The notes under the pieces were generated by a model. The model was not told where the DNA came from. It made no database searches and worked only from the letters and a program-made list of their open reading frames with translations. From assembly GCF_012676905.1 (NCBI RefSeq), contig NZ_CP051428.1, forward strand, positions 1,698,001-1,762,000: a stretch of 64,000 nt of DNA. The letters are read 5' to 3'. Source of the stretch: Paenibacillus albicereus (GTDB taxonomy: Bacteria > Bacillota > Bacilli > Paenibacillales > Paenibacillaceae). This document shows, one piece after another, positions 55,501 through 62,673 of the stretch (position 1 is the stretch's first letter; each line of letters starts with the position of its first letter). The translations under genes were made by a program, and so were the position numbers.

Positions 55501-56227
55501 GTTCCGCCCGGCCGACCGGCCGCGGCTGAGCATCGGCGCGGAGGCTGGCGCGAGCGCGCTGCTGCGGCTCGCCTCGGCGGACGGCGCAGCGGCGGGGCTG
55601 CCGGCCCGCTTCGCAGGCGGCAAGGCGTCGGCGGCTCCGGCCGGCGGAGGCGCGTTCGCCGCCGCCGCCCGCTCGGCCGCGGCGTTCGCCGACACGGCCG
55701 GCCACTGGGCTGCGGCCGACATCGCCCGCCTGGCCGGGCTCGGCCTGGCGCAAGGCGCGGGCGGCCGCTATGAGCCGGCGCGCGCCATTACGCGCGCGGA
55801 GCTGACGGCGCTGCTCGTCCGCGCGCTGCAGCTGCCGGCCGGCGACAGCGAGCGCGCGCCGCGCGACGTAGCGGCAGGCGCCTGGCATGCCGAGGCAATG
55901 CGCGCGGCGCTGGCCGCCGGCCTCGCGCAGGGCGATGCGGACGGACGCTTCCGTCCGAGCGCGCCGGTGAGCCGCCAGGAGCTGGCGGCGCTCGCCTCGC
56001 GGGCTGCAAGCCAGCTTGGCGTGGCGGCTAAGGCTGCGGGCGCGGCATCGGCGGCTTATGCCGACGCGGGCGCCATCGCGCGCTGGGCGACGGAGCCGGT
56101 CGCCGACGCGGCCCGCCTCGGCCTGATGGCCGGCGATGGCGGTCGGTTCGAGCCGGCCCGCGCCGTCACCCGCGCAGAAGCGGCGGCGGTGCTCGTCCGC
56201 CTGCTGCGGCTGGCGGAGCTGATCTAG
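49586..56227 (+). CDS. GH87 alpha-1,3-glucanase (mycodextranase) with beta-trefoil-like repeats and SLH anchor
   Basis: A 2213-residue surface enzyme. ATG 49586 follows GAGGGGG. Signal peptide about 1-33. Residues about 45-1110 are many units of about 50 residues of the form IxN...YLYE...YG...SxWxIE...NxxTG, resembling ricin-type beta-trefoil modules. Residues about 1168-1320 look like CBM6/35 (YVSYEAEHMDVKGE, YVEFAA). The GH87 beta-helix begins at about 1330 (VTDYGAVSGDGQDDTAALKA); DGIN at D1481 and GDDG at D1504/D1505 have the 23-residue spacing of the known GH87 catalytic Asp trio. Then a Big_2-like domain (about 1730-1810), a Thr/Pro linker, a 170-residue Ala-rich domain and three SLH domains (about 2030-2213). 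It cleaves alpha-1,3-glucan, as in fungal walls. Confidence 0.93.
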   Translation: MKRIRWKPLAAALLAVLLWIGSLPALAGAAVAADSAQPELPQGKVRIKNLWKSNYLYEASDGKVRYGKTNPADESSHWTIEWQEGGALLRNVRTGHVVTAAGAGELGAALQAKEAGAPGAEERWRIVPTATRDYYNIVSAADPAGKRAIHEERQLGWAELGSDVNLGFDSPKWAFVPLDAPQPVQLESRYHPGQVMVEYTAKDGEPTVGFAARPATDRASQWMLEPDAASGSLAIRNVGSGRYIVQRDPDWAAVRTGERDAASPGRTLWKREAADGGWFTLENAGAPGSLLNAQFPDDTDVRSNGWPGGKTNPTAHWRAMPISEIKPVRIAAYTDAQRPTDFIYEQGSELKHGAVSEALGNEAASLWLVEDYDGAKRLRSAASGRYIARGGDGEPALALQASAGDGSTWTFTESDEYDDYLTIGSAAGEASYVAGAADGTAGLSGDAASLGSQWQLADPDTLPAGDGPVYLRIQNAWGPDNAFYLYESEDGLLKYGNARTDGRDQWVIHKFEGRKLIENRATGHHVRLGSEYGGRIGLAALAAGEERSGGFVWTIRNAGEGDMLVSSVRDKHPGRQPLKYVSIQNLTKYAEYGVINPGWSSPRWRFVPVVPDKQRLFRFRIAGTDDQYLLDVQDGADATVGMATYGSADASDPASVWYLEDAGATGVVRLKNQGSGRYAALENIAGHEADDEPAESPQTLASVGSDWASVKWAVGTVADTVYSTIQSRWAGHYLLAGQAADGSPAIRLSKAAGAAEREAARFIAEPATSGPKAPPQEPVRIRSASGQGWLYENPSGIVLYGSPGERDGSSHWTLERLDSGGWSLRNRASGHLLRLNADYPFLESLAEGKAAPGAAAWAVEPTADGGAWLLRSLDGEFSDEFVHIGSGAGYAEHGLALATAATARWQLEPAPAEMDAPAAAEPRRADTSTPMLEAANAVTIAPSGAPGLKLADRGGKPQLLAADEEDASARWRQVDTNGRQLLRNEATGSYLAMTAAGVPELLPAGGLRTAAGGLAAEAQWSVEERLGYRILRSIQGEGYLAAAGGASLARSGEAGDAAVRWRLEPARADIVYPAEKAFKADGMYRFAVTAPEAGAYAIRLAWDGAAPAAAELKAAVNGLPAAGIAARAGWTAELRRGVNVISVADAGKLRSLVVSDSIAPDDRGATAAYVSYEAEHMDVKGERIGPSRLHRTLASEASGREAVQLRQQGDYVEFAAAEAADALVLRYSIPDTLDGSEQERTLSLYVDGQFRQKLTLTNRNSWVYGSYPWSNDPAQGSGHRFYDDVRAWIGDVAAGSVIRLQKDGGDDAASYTLDVVDLERADEAYAKLDGFVSVTDYGAVSGDGQDDTAALKAALQAAGGADGGVWFPAGSFDFTEEVLDLGNAVIRGAGVWHTELNGARFYGHGGKVGVYDLFIDGNVADRDDEAFDNAFHGAFGPGSVIQNVWVEHAKAGLWLTQPIGEKVRTKGLYMAGLRLRNLLADGINFAVGTSDSLMEQSEVRYPGDDGIAMWSFTDPKLAEPNGAERTPSVNNAARFNTVSLPWLADNIAVFGGGGNRIQDNLLRDTVANGAGIAVSTRFAAEPFAGETIVERNTLVRTGSYDTGYGIPLGAIWLFAGESDLAGGGGSVVVRGNVALDSAYAGITVHGSHELGSVLLQDNVLDGMGTNGLEAAKTKTDNEQGYPTGSMRIDNLIVRGERMKDAFAGPPARLTFEEWNEGFASRVKPFSVRLEDGQDSRFVLTAGASSALAVRDAAGTDRTADAAVTVQPPAAASYEDGRLTALAAGQAAVTIRLGGAERKYTLTVREADAAATPTPDTGATPTPDTGAGPSATPTPSATPTPTSAPAHAAEQALLAAIADGKAEVLLPLGADGSLRLSLDALSRAAGAKPQPQLLVQAGGAELRLQPDALLRALRTTAAVAGAKPELELRLGAADEAAAAALRRAALAAGFRLAGTAVEASIDAVWAGGSQPLAFRPADRPRLSIGAEAGASALLRLASADGAAAGLPARFAGGKASAAPAGGGAFAAAARSAAAFADTAGHWAAADIARLAGLGLAQGAGGRYEPARAITRAELTALLVRALQLPAGDSERAPRDVAAGAWHAEAMRAALAAGLAQGDADGRFRPSAPVSRQELAALASRAASQLGVAAKAAGAASAAYADAGAIARWATEPVADAARLGLMAGDGGRFEPARAVTRAEAAAVLVRLLRLAELI

Positions 56228-56269
56228 CTCGGCGCCGGGCTTGCGCCCGGCCCGCAGCGAGCGCAAGCA

Positions 56270-56312
56270 AAAACGGGATCAAGCGGAGAACATGCCGCTT
56301 GATCCCGTTTTG
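56270..56312 (+). terminator. Strong terminator after the glucanase gene
   Basis: AAAACGGGATCAAGCGG pairs perfectly with CCGCTTGATCCCGTTTT around AGAACATG. The A and T ends allow it to work on both strands. Confidence 0.93.
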
Positions 56313-56372
56313 CTTGCCGATGCGAAGCTTTATACTGAAGATCACGACATTTCGAACAAAGGAGGGAACGCC

Positions 56373-56618
56373 ATGATGCCGATCAAGCTACCGCTGGAGC
56401 AGAAAAAGGAGCTGGCGGAAAGCCTGCAGGACTTCGCGGACCGCGAGCTCGACTTGCCGCTCGGAAGCATCGCCGCGGAGGCGCTGCTCGACCATATGAT
56501 CGCCGCGCTGGCTCCGCATCTGTACAACAAGGGCGTCGACGACGCGATGAAGCTGCTCGGACAGCGGATGCTGCAGGTCGAGGACGACCTGCATGCGCTC
56601 AAGCGGACGATCCGCTGA
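56373..56618 (+). CDS. DUF2164-family protein
   Basis: An 81-residue acidic helical protein that fills one DUF2164 domain: IKLPLEQKKELAESLQDFADRELDLPLGSIAAEALLDHMI and YNKGVDDAMKLLGQRMLQVEDDLHALKR. No function is established for the family. ATG 56373 follows AAAGGAGGG; a second ATG is three bases on. It is a single-gene unit flanked by terminators. Confidence 0.9.
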   Translation: MMPIKLPLEQKKELAESLQDFADRELDLPLGSIAAEALLDHMIAALAPHLYNKGVDDAMKLLGQRMLQVEDDLHALKRTIR

Positions 56619-56700
56619 GCGGCCGGCTGCGGGAATCCGCAGGCATGCTCGGACGAACGCTCGAACGAACGCCATCCGCAGCTCGAACCAGCCGCGAGCA

Positions 56701-56748
56701 TGCCGAAAAGGGACCCGACAGCCTGAGCTGCCGCGTCCCTTTTTGGCA
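56701..56748 (+). terminator. Terminator after the DUF2164 gene
   Basis: TGCC-AAAAGGGAC pairs with GTCCCTTTTTGGCA, with a partly paired CCGACAGC/GCTGCCG inner stem. A-rich and T-rich arms allow termination on either strand. Confidence 0.75.
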
Positions 56749-56767
56749 TGCGTCTTGTTGTCGGAGA

Positions 56768-56801
56768 CTCATGAGCCGATCCGGCCGGACCGGCTCATGA
56801 G
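56768..56801. repeat. Perfect 11-bp inverted repeat
   Basis: CTCATGAGCCG and CGGCTCATGAG flank a 12-base GC-rich loop that is itself CCGGCCGG. No T-run follows, so it is not a standard terminator. Confidence 0.7.
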
Positions 56802-56817
56802 CACGCAGGCGGCGTCT

Positions 56818-56978
56818 CAAGCTCCGCTTGCGGACTGCTCGAATTCCGCTTCCCCTCAAGCTCCGCTTGCGCACCGCTCGAATTCCGCTTCTCCTCCAGC
56901 TCCGCACGCGTACCGCTCCGAGTTCCGCTTTCGGATCAAGCTCCGCTCGCGCTCCGCTTCCGATCTGCTTGCAGTCAG
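56818..56978. repeat. 4 x 39-41-bp degenerate tandem repeat
   Basis: AAGCTCCGCTTGCG-like starts at 56819, 56858, 56897 and 56938, each followed by a GCTCGAATTCCGCTT-like segment. It ends at the stop codon of the minus-strand GT2 gene and may overlap its last bases. Confidence 0.75.
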
Positions 56979-57691
56979 CCCGGCATGCGGGCCAGCTTCG
57001 TCCGGAGCATCGGCGCATAGTAGGCTTTGAGCGACTCGAACTCGGGCATGATGCGCGCCAGATGCTGGACGGTGCCCATACCGGCATGGCGGCGGTACAG
57101 CGTGAGCGGCTCGTTCAGGTAGTGCATGCCGACGTCATGCAGCGCGATCCGCGCCCACAGGTCGTAGTCATGCGCGTAGGGCAGGCCGGGGTTGAACCAT
57201 CCGACGTTCTGAATCAGGCTTCGCAGCATCATGACGGTGCAGCCGTTGACCGGGCAGAAGTCGAGCATGGAGGCGATGAACGCTTTTTCCGTCGGGAACT
57301 TGACCATGCTGCACAGCTGCGTGATCTGTCCGGTCTCGTTGATCGTATTGAAGTCCGTGAAGCAGAACTGGGCGCGCTTCTCCAGCATGTAGGACACCTG
57401 GTTCAGCACCTTGTCGCGGGTGAACAGATCGTCGGAGCTGAGCCAGGCGACGTACTGGCCGGTCGCGCATTGCATGCCGTAGTTGAGCGCGGTGGCCGTT
57501 CCGCCGTTGGCCTTGCTCAGATAGACGATGCGATGGCGGTACGGATCGAGCAGATGCTGGTTCGAGGTCGAGCCGTCGTCGACGACGATGATCTCGATCG
57601 ACGGGTAGGACTGATCGAGCACGCTCTGGATCGCTTGCGGAATGTACGGGCAGTTGTAGAACGGTATGACAACCGTGACTAACGGCAGCAT
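56975..57691 (-). CDS. GT2-family glycosyltransferase
   Basis: Starts at GTG 57703 and ATG 57700 are open, but AGGTGAT is an exact anti-SD match seven bases before ATG 57691, giving 238 residues. A compact GT-A family-2 domain: LVTVVIPFYNCPYIPQAIQS, IEIIVVDDGSTSNQ, LSKANGGTATALNYGM, YVAWLSSDDLFTRDKVL (SDD metal motif), NGCTVMMLRSLI and HDYDLWARIALHD, then LYRRHAGMGT. It likely transfers one sugar to a cell-surface acceptor. It lies downstream of fabH on the same strand after a 200-base gap without a recognisable terminator. Confidence 0.88.
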   Translation of the reverse strand: MLPLVTVVIPFYNCPYIPQAIQSVLDQSYPSIEIIVVDDGSTSNQHLLDPYRHRIVYLSKANGGTATALNYGMQCATGQYVAWLSSDDLFTRDKVLNQVSYMLEKRAQFCFTDFNTINETGQITQLCSMVKFPTEKAFIASMLDFCPVNGCTVMMLRSLIQNVGWFNPGLPYAHDYDLWARIALHDVGMHYLNEPLTLYRRHAGMGTVQHLARIMPEFESLKAYYAPMLRTKLARMPG

Positions 57692-57893
57692 AGCGGGCAT
57701 CACCTCATCGGATAAGCTGTCACCTCTATCCTATGAGCCTCGCGGCGCCGGCGATAGGGACAGCTGACGCGAGGCGGCAGCCCAAGTTGCCGTTGTTTCC
57801 CATCGGCCGCTTGAAGGAAGTCTCGGCCCCGTCGACGCGCCCTCCTATAACCGCCGCGCCTGATGCCGACGCAGGAGAGGAAGGCCTGCTTGG

Positions 57894-58907
57894 CTACAGC
57901 GTCCAGCGGAGCAGCAGCCCCGCCTGCGTGAGCCCGCCGCCGAAGCCGTACAGCAGCACGAGCTGGCCCGGCTGCAGCCTTCCGTCGGCGGCCGCTTCGC
58001 GGAGCGCGATCGGGATGGACGCGGCGGAGGTGTTGCCGGTGCGCGCGAGCGTCGTGACCGTCCGCTCCAGCGGAATGCCGGTGCGCCCGCTCATCGCCTC
58101 CAGGATGCGCATGTTCGGGTTGTGCGGCACGAACCAGTCGATCTCCTCCGGCGACACGCCCGCTTCGTCCAGGAAGGCTCCGATCTCCTCCGGCACGCGG
58201 GAGACCGCCCAGCGGTAGACGGCCCGGCCGTTCTGCACGAGCTTGCCGCCGATGTCCACGGCCTGCCCGCCGATCCGATCGGCGGTCGCCGCGCGGTACA
58301 GCTGATGGCCGTCCAGGCCGTCGGTGGCGGCGTGGGCGGCGAGCCAGCTGCGCTCCTCGTCCGGCTCGCCGGCCTCGACGAGCACGGCGCCCGCGCCGTC
58401 GCCGAACAGGATGCAGGTCGTGCGGTCGGTATAGTCCGTGATGCGGGACAGCGTCTCCGCCCCGAGCACGAGAATCTTGCGGAAGGCCCCGCCGGCGATG
58501 AGTCCGCCCGCCATATGGAGCGCCGACACGAAGCCGGCGCAGGCGGCCGACAGGTCCGCCGTTCCGGCTCTCCGCATGCCGAACTCCGCCTGCACGAGCG
58601 CGGCTGTCGAAGGGAAGCTCATGTCCGGCGTCGCCGTAGCGACGAGGATGTAGTCCACATCGTCGATCGCCCTCGGATAGCGCCGCAGCAGATCGCGCAC
58701 GGCCTCGATGCAGAGCGAGCTCGTGAACTGGCCGTCGGCGGCGATGCGCCTCTCGGAGATGCCGGTGCGCTGCACGATCCATTCGTCGTTCGTATCGACC
58801 ATGCGCTCCAGATCGGCGTTGCTCAGCACCTGATCGGGGACGTAAGAGCCGATGGCGGTAATCCTTGCGGGGGTGGACAGCGCGCCGGCTGGACGGGTTC
58901 GATTCAT
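57894..58907 (-). CDS. fabH: 3-oxoacyl-ACP synthase III (KAS III)
   Basis: A 337-residue condensing enzyme that starts fatty-acid elongation by joining acyl-CoA to malonyl-ACP; its catalytic triad is complete: C123 (LSAACAGFVSAL), H262 (VPHNPNMRI) and N292 (GNTSAASIP). DEWIVQRTGISERRI, ILFGDGAGAVLVE and the C-terminal LLYGFGGGLTQAGLLLRW also match. AAAGGAGG precedes ATG 58907. No other fab gene is adjacent, so it may be a second FabH with its own chain preference (branched primers are usual in these bacteria). A FapR-type operator overlaps its promoter region. Confidence 0.95.
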   Translation of the reverse strand: MNRTRPAGALSTPARITAIGSYVPDQVLSNADLERMVDTNDEWIVQRTGISERRIAADGQFTSSLCIEAVRDLLRRYPRAIDDVDYILVATATPDMSFPSTAALVQAEFGMRRAGTADLSAACAGFVSALHMAGGLIAGGAFRKILVLGAETLSRITDYTDRTTCILFGDGAGAVLVEAGEPDEERSWLAAHAATDGLDGHQLYRAATADRIGGQAVDIGGKLVQNGRAVYRWAVSRVPEEIGAFLDEAGVSPEEIDWFVPHNPNMRILEAMSGRTGIPLERTVTTLARTGNTSAASIPIALREAAADGRLQPGQLVLLYGFGGGLTQAGLLLRWTL

Positions 58908-58943
58908 GAGAGTGCCTCCTTTGAGTGATGAATGCCAATCAAT

Positions 58944-58962
58944 ATTAGTATCTGGTACTAGT
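58944..58962 (-). promoter_or_regulatory. FapR operator
   Basis: ATTAGTATCTGGTACTAGT on the plus strand matches the FapR consensus palindrome (ATTAGTACCTGATACTAAT or its complement) at about 16-17 of 19 positions. It sits directly downstream of the -10, where bound FapR would block fabH until malonyl-CoA rises. Confidence 0.85.
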
Positions 58963-58966
58963 ACCT

Positions 58967-58995
58967 ACCATAACTTCATCGGCGGCATCCGTCAA
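58967..58995 (-). promoter_or_regulatory. fabH promoter
   Basis: On the minus strand TTGACG (58995-58990), a 17-base spacer and TATGGT (58972-58967), with the FapR operator starting 4 bases downstream. Confidence 0.75.
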
Positions 58996-59126
58996 GGAGC
59001 GTCTCTTCTTGCAAAAGCTTGCGTTCCTCAGGCTGCCCTTGACTTCGCCTCTCGTTTACGTCCGCATGCTTGTCCGTTAGAATAGACAGAATAAAAAATG
59101 GAGAACCGTAGAAAGGGTGCGTCGGC

Positions 59127-60713
59127 TTGAGCGAACTGACCTGCAACGTATTGATCGTGGATGACGAGCTGCTGGCCCGTCAGGGCATCAAGCATCTGCT
59201 CGACTGGGAAAGCGAGGGATTCCGCATCGTCGGCGAGGCGTCCAACGGCAAGGAGGCGCTGGAGCTGATCGAGCGGCTGTCCCCGCATATCCTCATCACC
59301 GATATCGTCATGCCAGTCATGGACGGGGAGGAGCTGGCCCGGGAAGTGCGGATCCGCCATCCGGAGATCCGCATGATCGTGCTCAGCAGCTTCAGCGAGT
59401 TCGACTACGTGCGCTCGACGTTCCAGAGCGGCGTGCAGGACTACATCCTCAAGCCCAAGCTCGATGCCCAGAAGCTGCTGGCCGCGCTCAAGAAAATGGC
59501 CGCCGGCATTCCCGAGCTGCGCGGCATGCGGATGGGCGGCCCCAAGCAGCAGTCGCTTCGCGCCTTGCTCGACAAGGCGGCCGCCGGCTTTCCGCTCGGC
59601 GACGGCGCCGACGGAGCGAGGCTGCTGCAGGAGCAGCTGCCGCATCCCGCCTTCGCGGTGTTCGGCGCCAGGCTCGATGCCGACAGCCCTGCCTCCGGCA
59701 CGTCGGCGGCGTGGAAGGAGCGGCTCGAAGCCCAGCTCGCCGAGCTGCCTGAGGCCGGCCGTTTCGCGGCCGCAGCGGAGCTCGGGGCGGGCCGGGACCT
59801 GGTCCGGGCGCTGCTCAACTTCGACCCGGCGGACCTGCCGCTGCTGGAGGCATGGCTGGAGCGGCTCGAAGCGTCCGCAGCGGAAGCCGGCTGGCCCGTG
59901 CTCGGCGCGCTCGCCGGGCCGTTCGACTCCCTGAGCGGACTGCATGCGGCGATCGAGCGGCTGCCGGACCTGATGGAGCGCCGCTTCTTCCACCCGGAGC
60001 GGCGGTTTTTCGCGACGCTTCCTTCCAGCGCCGGAGCGGATGCCGGCGCTCCGTTCGATGCGTCCGCCTTCGAGGCGGAGCTCGGCGGCCAGCAGTTCGA
60101 GGCGGCGTTCGCCCGGCTGCGCGTGCTCGCCGCGTCGCTGGACGGTTTTCAAGGCATGCGCGTCCAGGAGCTCAAGTCCTTCATCGGCCATCATCTGTTC
60201 CACGTCATCGTCGCGCTGCTCCGCCATCAGTACCCGGCGGCCGCTCTCGACGAGCGCAAGTACGCCTATTTCCGCGACATCCATGAAGCCCGCTCCGCTC
60301 AGGAGGCCGGGCAGACGATGCTGCGCTTCCTGGAGGAAGCCGAGAGCTGCGTCGCCGCGCGCCAGCGGCCGGGCGGAAGCCAGGCGATGCAGAAGCTGCT
60401 CGCCTACATCCAGGAGCATTATGCCGAGCCGCTCCATCTGGCGGACGTAGCCCAGCATTTCCACTTCAGCCCGTCGTACCTGTCCAATTACTTCGCCAGC
60501 CACAACAAGGAAGGCTTCAGCGAGCACGTGAACCGCGTGCGCATCGAGCAGGCATGCCGGCTGCTCGCGGATACCGACGGCACGATCGCGGACATCGCCA
60601 CCCGAGTCGGCTATGCGGACAACAGCTACTTCACCAAGGTGTTCCGCAAGTACATGGACCAGTCCCCGAGCCAGTACCGCAGGTCGGCCCAGGAAGGAAG
60701 GGACATCCGATGA
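59127..60713 (+). CDS. YesN-type response regulator, AraC family
   Basis: A 528-residue response regulator. TTG 59127 is preceded by AAAGGGTG. Receiver domain: LIVDDELLARQGIKHLL, phospho-acceptor D59 (LITDIVMPVMDG), VLSSFSEFDYVR and YILKPKLD. A long, Ala/Leu/Glu-rich middle region (about 135-410) has no known motif. The C-terminal AraC HTH (about 425-525) is MQKLLAYIQEHYAEPLHLADVAQHFHFSPSYLSNYF and IADIATRVGYADNSYFTKVFRKYMDQSPSQYR. Its stop overlaps the kinase start (ATGA), and it should control the sugar-binding protein downstream. Confidence 0.94.
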   Translation: MSELTCNVLIVDDELLARQGIKHLLDWESEGFRIVGEASNGKEALELIERLSPHILITDIVMPVMDGEELAREVRIRHPEIRMIVLSSFSEFDYVRSTFQSGVQDYILKPKLDAQKLLAALKKMAAGIPELRGMRMGGPKQQSLRALLDKAAAGFPLGDGADGARLLQEQLPHPAFAVFGARLDADSPASGTSAAWKERLEAQLAELPEAGRFAAAAELGAGRDLVRALLNFDPADLPLLEAWLERLEASAAEAGWPVLGALAGPFDSLSGLHAAIERLPDLMERRFFHPERRFFATLPSSAGADAGAPFDASAFEAELGGQQFEAAFARLRVLAASLDGFQGMRVQELKSFIGHHLFHVIVALLRHQYPAAALDERKYAYFRDIHEARSAQEAGQTMLRFLEEAESCVAARQRPGGSQAMQKLLAYIQEHYAEPLHLADVAQHFHFSPSYLSNYFASHNKEGFSEHVNRVRIEQACRLLADTDGTIADIATRVGYADNSYFTKVFRKYMDQSPSQYRRSAQEGRDIR

Positions 60714-62506
60714 AGGAAGCCGGCAGCCGGCTGTCCCGGATCGGCCTGTTCGGCAAGATGTTCCTCATCATGGTCGTCAGCACGATCGCCGTCGGAGGGA
60801 TGACCTCGTGGGTGACGGTGCATGTGTCGCAGCAGCTGTTCCTGGACACGTTCAGCCTGACCAACGCCAAGGTCGTCAGCCAGATCAAGCGCAACTTCGA
60901 GGCGTTCCACTACTCCATCCTGAGCGCTTCGAACGAGGCGGCGCAGAGCAGCACGATCCGCAGCTTCCTGACGCAGAAGGAAGGCAATTCGCTGAACGAG
61001 CACAAGGCCTACTACTCCATGACCGCGCAGATGACCCGGATCGCCGCCGGCCTCGATCAGAACGAGGTCGGCACCGTCATCCTCGGCGAAGGCGCGCGCA
61101 GCTTCTTCAGCGAGCGGTCCTACTGGACGAAATCGGCCGCCGCGCTGAAGCGGCAGGCGCTGGCCGAAGCTCAGCCGGAGAACGCCAGCCGGCTGACGTA
61201 CCGGCTGCTGCTGGAGCAGGACGGGACGGCGGGCGAGCCGGTGCTCACGGCGACGCGCAAGCTGATCTCCCGCACGACCGGCAAGCCGTACGGGACGATC
61301 TATTTCATGCTGCCCGAGCGCGAGTTCAGCCGCTTCTACAGCACGTTCGCGAGCACCGGCAACGACCTGCTCGTGCTCGACCGCGACGGCACGATCGTCT
61401 CGAGCAACTTGACCGGCCGCATCGGAGGCCGCGACGCGCAGCTGCTCGCCGGAGCGGAGCGGATCCGCGTGGAGGGGCTGGACTCGCTCTCCATCGGAAG
61501 CGGGGAGGGCAGCCGGCTGATGGTGTCGCAGCATCTGCCCGAGTACGACTTCTACATCGTCAATCTCGTCGACAAGCAGCTCATCCGCGACATGCTGCCG
61601 GTGACGCAGATCGTGCTCATCGGCGCCGCCATCGTGTCCGCGGCGCTGCTCATCCTGCTGCTCATCTCGCGCCGTCTCACCCGCTCGCTGCGCCTGCTCG
61701 TGCGGCAGATGTCGAGCGTGACGAAGCGCAACTTCCACAACTACATGCCCGTCAGCGGCAGCTACGAGACGCGCCAGCTCGGGACGGCGTTCAACTACAT
61801 GCTCGACGAGCTGAATGCCTACATCATGCAGCTCGTCCAGACCCAGCGCGAGCAGCGCAACGCCGAGCTCGCCGCGCTGCAGCGGCAGATCAATCCGCAT
61901 TTCCTGTACAACACGCTCGCCTCCGTCAACATCCTCGTCCAGCGGGAGGACAAGCAGAAGGCGACCGAGACGATCCATGCGCTCATCTCGCTGCTGCAAA
62001 ACTCCATCAGCCACGTGGAGGAGACGATCACGGTGGAGCAGGAGGTGCAGAACCTGAAGGACTACGCCTTCATCAACGGCATCCGCTACGGCAGCGGCAT
62101 CGCGGTCGACTACTTCATCTCGCCGGACTGCCTCGGCGCCGAGGTGCCGAAGCTGATCCTGCAGCCGTTCATGGAGAACGCGTTCTTCCACGCGTTCAAG
62201 GAGAGGGAGAGCGGCTACATCTACGTCATCGTCGCCCGCGAAGGCGGGACGATGCTGTGCGAGATCGTCGACAACGGCGACGGCATGGACCTGCAGGGAG
62301 GGCAGGACAGCCTGCCGGACTCCCAGAGCAACCGCCAGCTGTTCAGCGGCATCGGCATCCGCAACGTCCATGCCCGCATCCTGCTGCTCTACGGCAAGGA
62401 CTACGGCGTCACGATCCGCAGCAAGCCGGGCGAGGGGACGCGCGTGCAGGTCCGGCTGCCGTTTACGGAAAAATCCGGGGCCGGGCCTGGCGAAAGCGAA
62501 ACATAA
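60710..62506 (+). CDS. YesM-type membrane sensor histidine kinase
   Basis: ATG 60710 overlaps the regulator's stop; SD AGGAAGGAAGG. 598 residues: helix 1 (IGLFGKMFLIMVVSTIAVGGM), an extracytoplasmic Cache-like sensor of about 260 residues with KLISRTTGKPYGTIYFMLP, helix 2 (VLIGAAIVSAALLILLLI), a HAMP region, then LAALQRQINPHFLYNTLASV with phospho-acceptor H397. The ATP-binding part has LILQPFMENAFFHAFKE, EIVDNGDGMD and GIGIRNVHARILLLYG. It is the partner of the overlapping regulator and probably senses a carbohydrate cue. A GC-rich hairpin follows the stop. Confidence 0.94.
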   Translation: MKEAGSRLSRIGLFGKMFLIMVVSTIAVGGMTSWVTVHVSQQLFLDTFSLTNAKVVSQIKRNFEAFHYSILSASNEAAQSSTIRSFLTQKEGNSLNEHKAYYSMTAQMTRIAAGLDQNEVGTVILGEGARSFFSERSYWTKSAAALKRQALAEAQPENASRLTYRLLLEQDGTAGEPVLTATRKLISRTTGKPYGTIYFMLPEREFSRFYSTFASTGNDLLVLDRDGTIVSSNLTGRIGGRDAQLLAGAERIRVEGLDSLSIGSGEGSRLMVSQHLPEYDFYIVNLVDKQLIRDMLPVTQIVLIGAAIVSAALLILLLISRRLTRSLRLLVRQMSSVTKRNFHNYMPVSGSYETRQLGTAFNYMLDELNAYIMQLVQTQREQRNAELAALQRQINPHFLYNTLASVNILVQREDKQKATETIHALISLLQNSISHVEETITVEQEVQNLKDYAFINGIRYGSGIAVDYFISPDCLGAEVPKLILQPFMENAFFHAFKERESGYIYVIVAREGGTMLCEIVDNGDGMDLQGGQDSLPDSQSNRQLFSGIGIRNVHARILLLYGKDYGVTIRSKPGEGTRVQVRLPFTEKSGAGPGESET

Positions 62507-62534
62507 TCCAAAAAGCCAAAAAAAAGACCAATCG

Positions 62535-62560
62535 CAACCGCCCCTTCCGGGGCGGTTTGC
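62535..62560 (+). terminator. Hairpin between kinase and binding-protein genes
   Basis: AACCGCCCC pairs perfectly with GGGGCGGTT around TTCC, followed by TTGCTCT. The T-run is short, so partial termination is likely. Confidence 0.65.
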
Positions 62561-62632
62561 TCTAAAACCACCAAACTCCATAGAGATCGTCCTAACGGCG
62601 GAATTCCGGTTTTTGATAAGATTTTTGGTGAA

Positions 62633-62646
62633 GGCAAGCGCTTTCC
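62633..62646. promoter_or_regulatory. Candidate cre (CcpA) site ahead of the binding-protein gene
   Basis: GGCAAGCGCTTTCC fits the cre core AAGCGCTTTC, 9 of 12 fixed positions, 28 bases before ATG 62674. Such a place downstream of the promoter is usual for repression by road-block. Confidence 0.5.
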
Positions 62647-62673
62647 TAAAGCATGAGAAGGGGGATCTGCACG

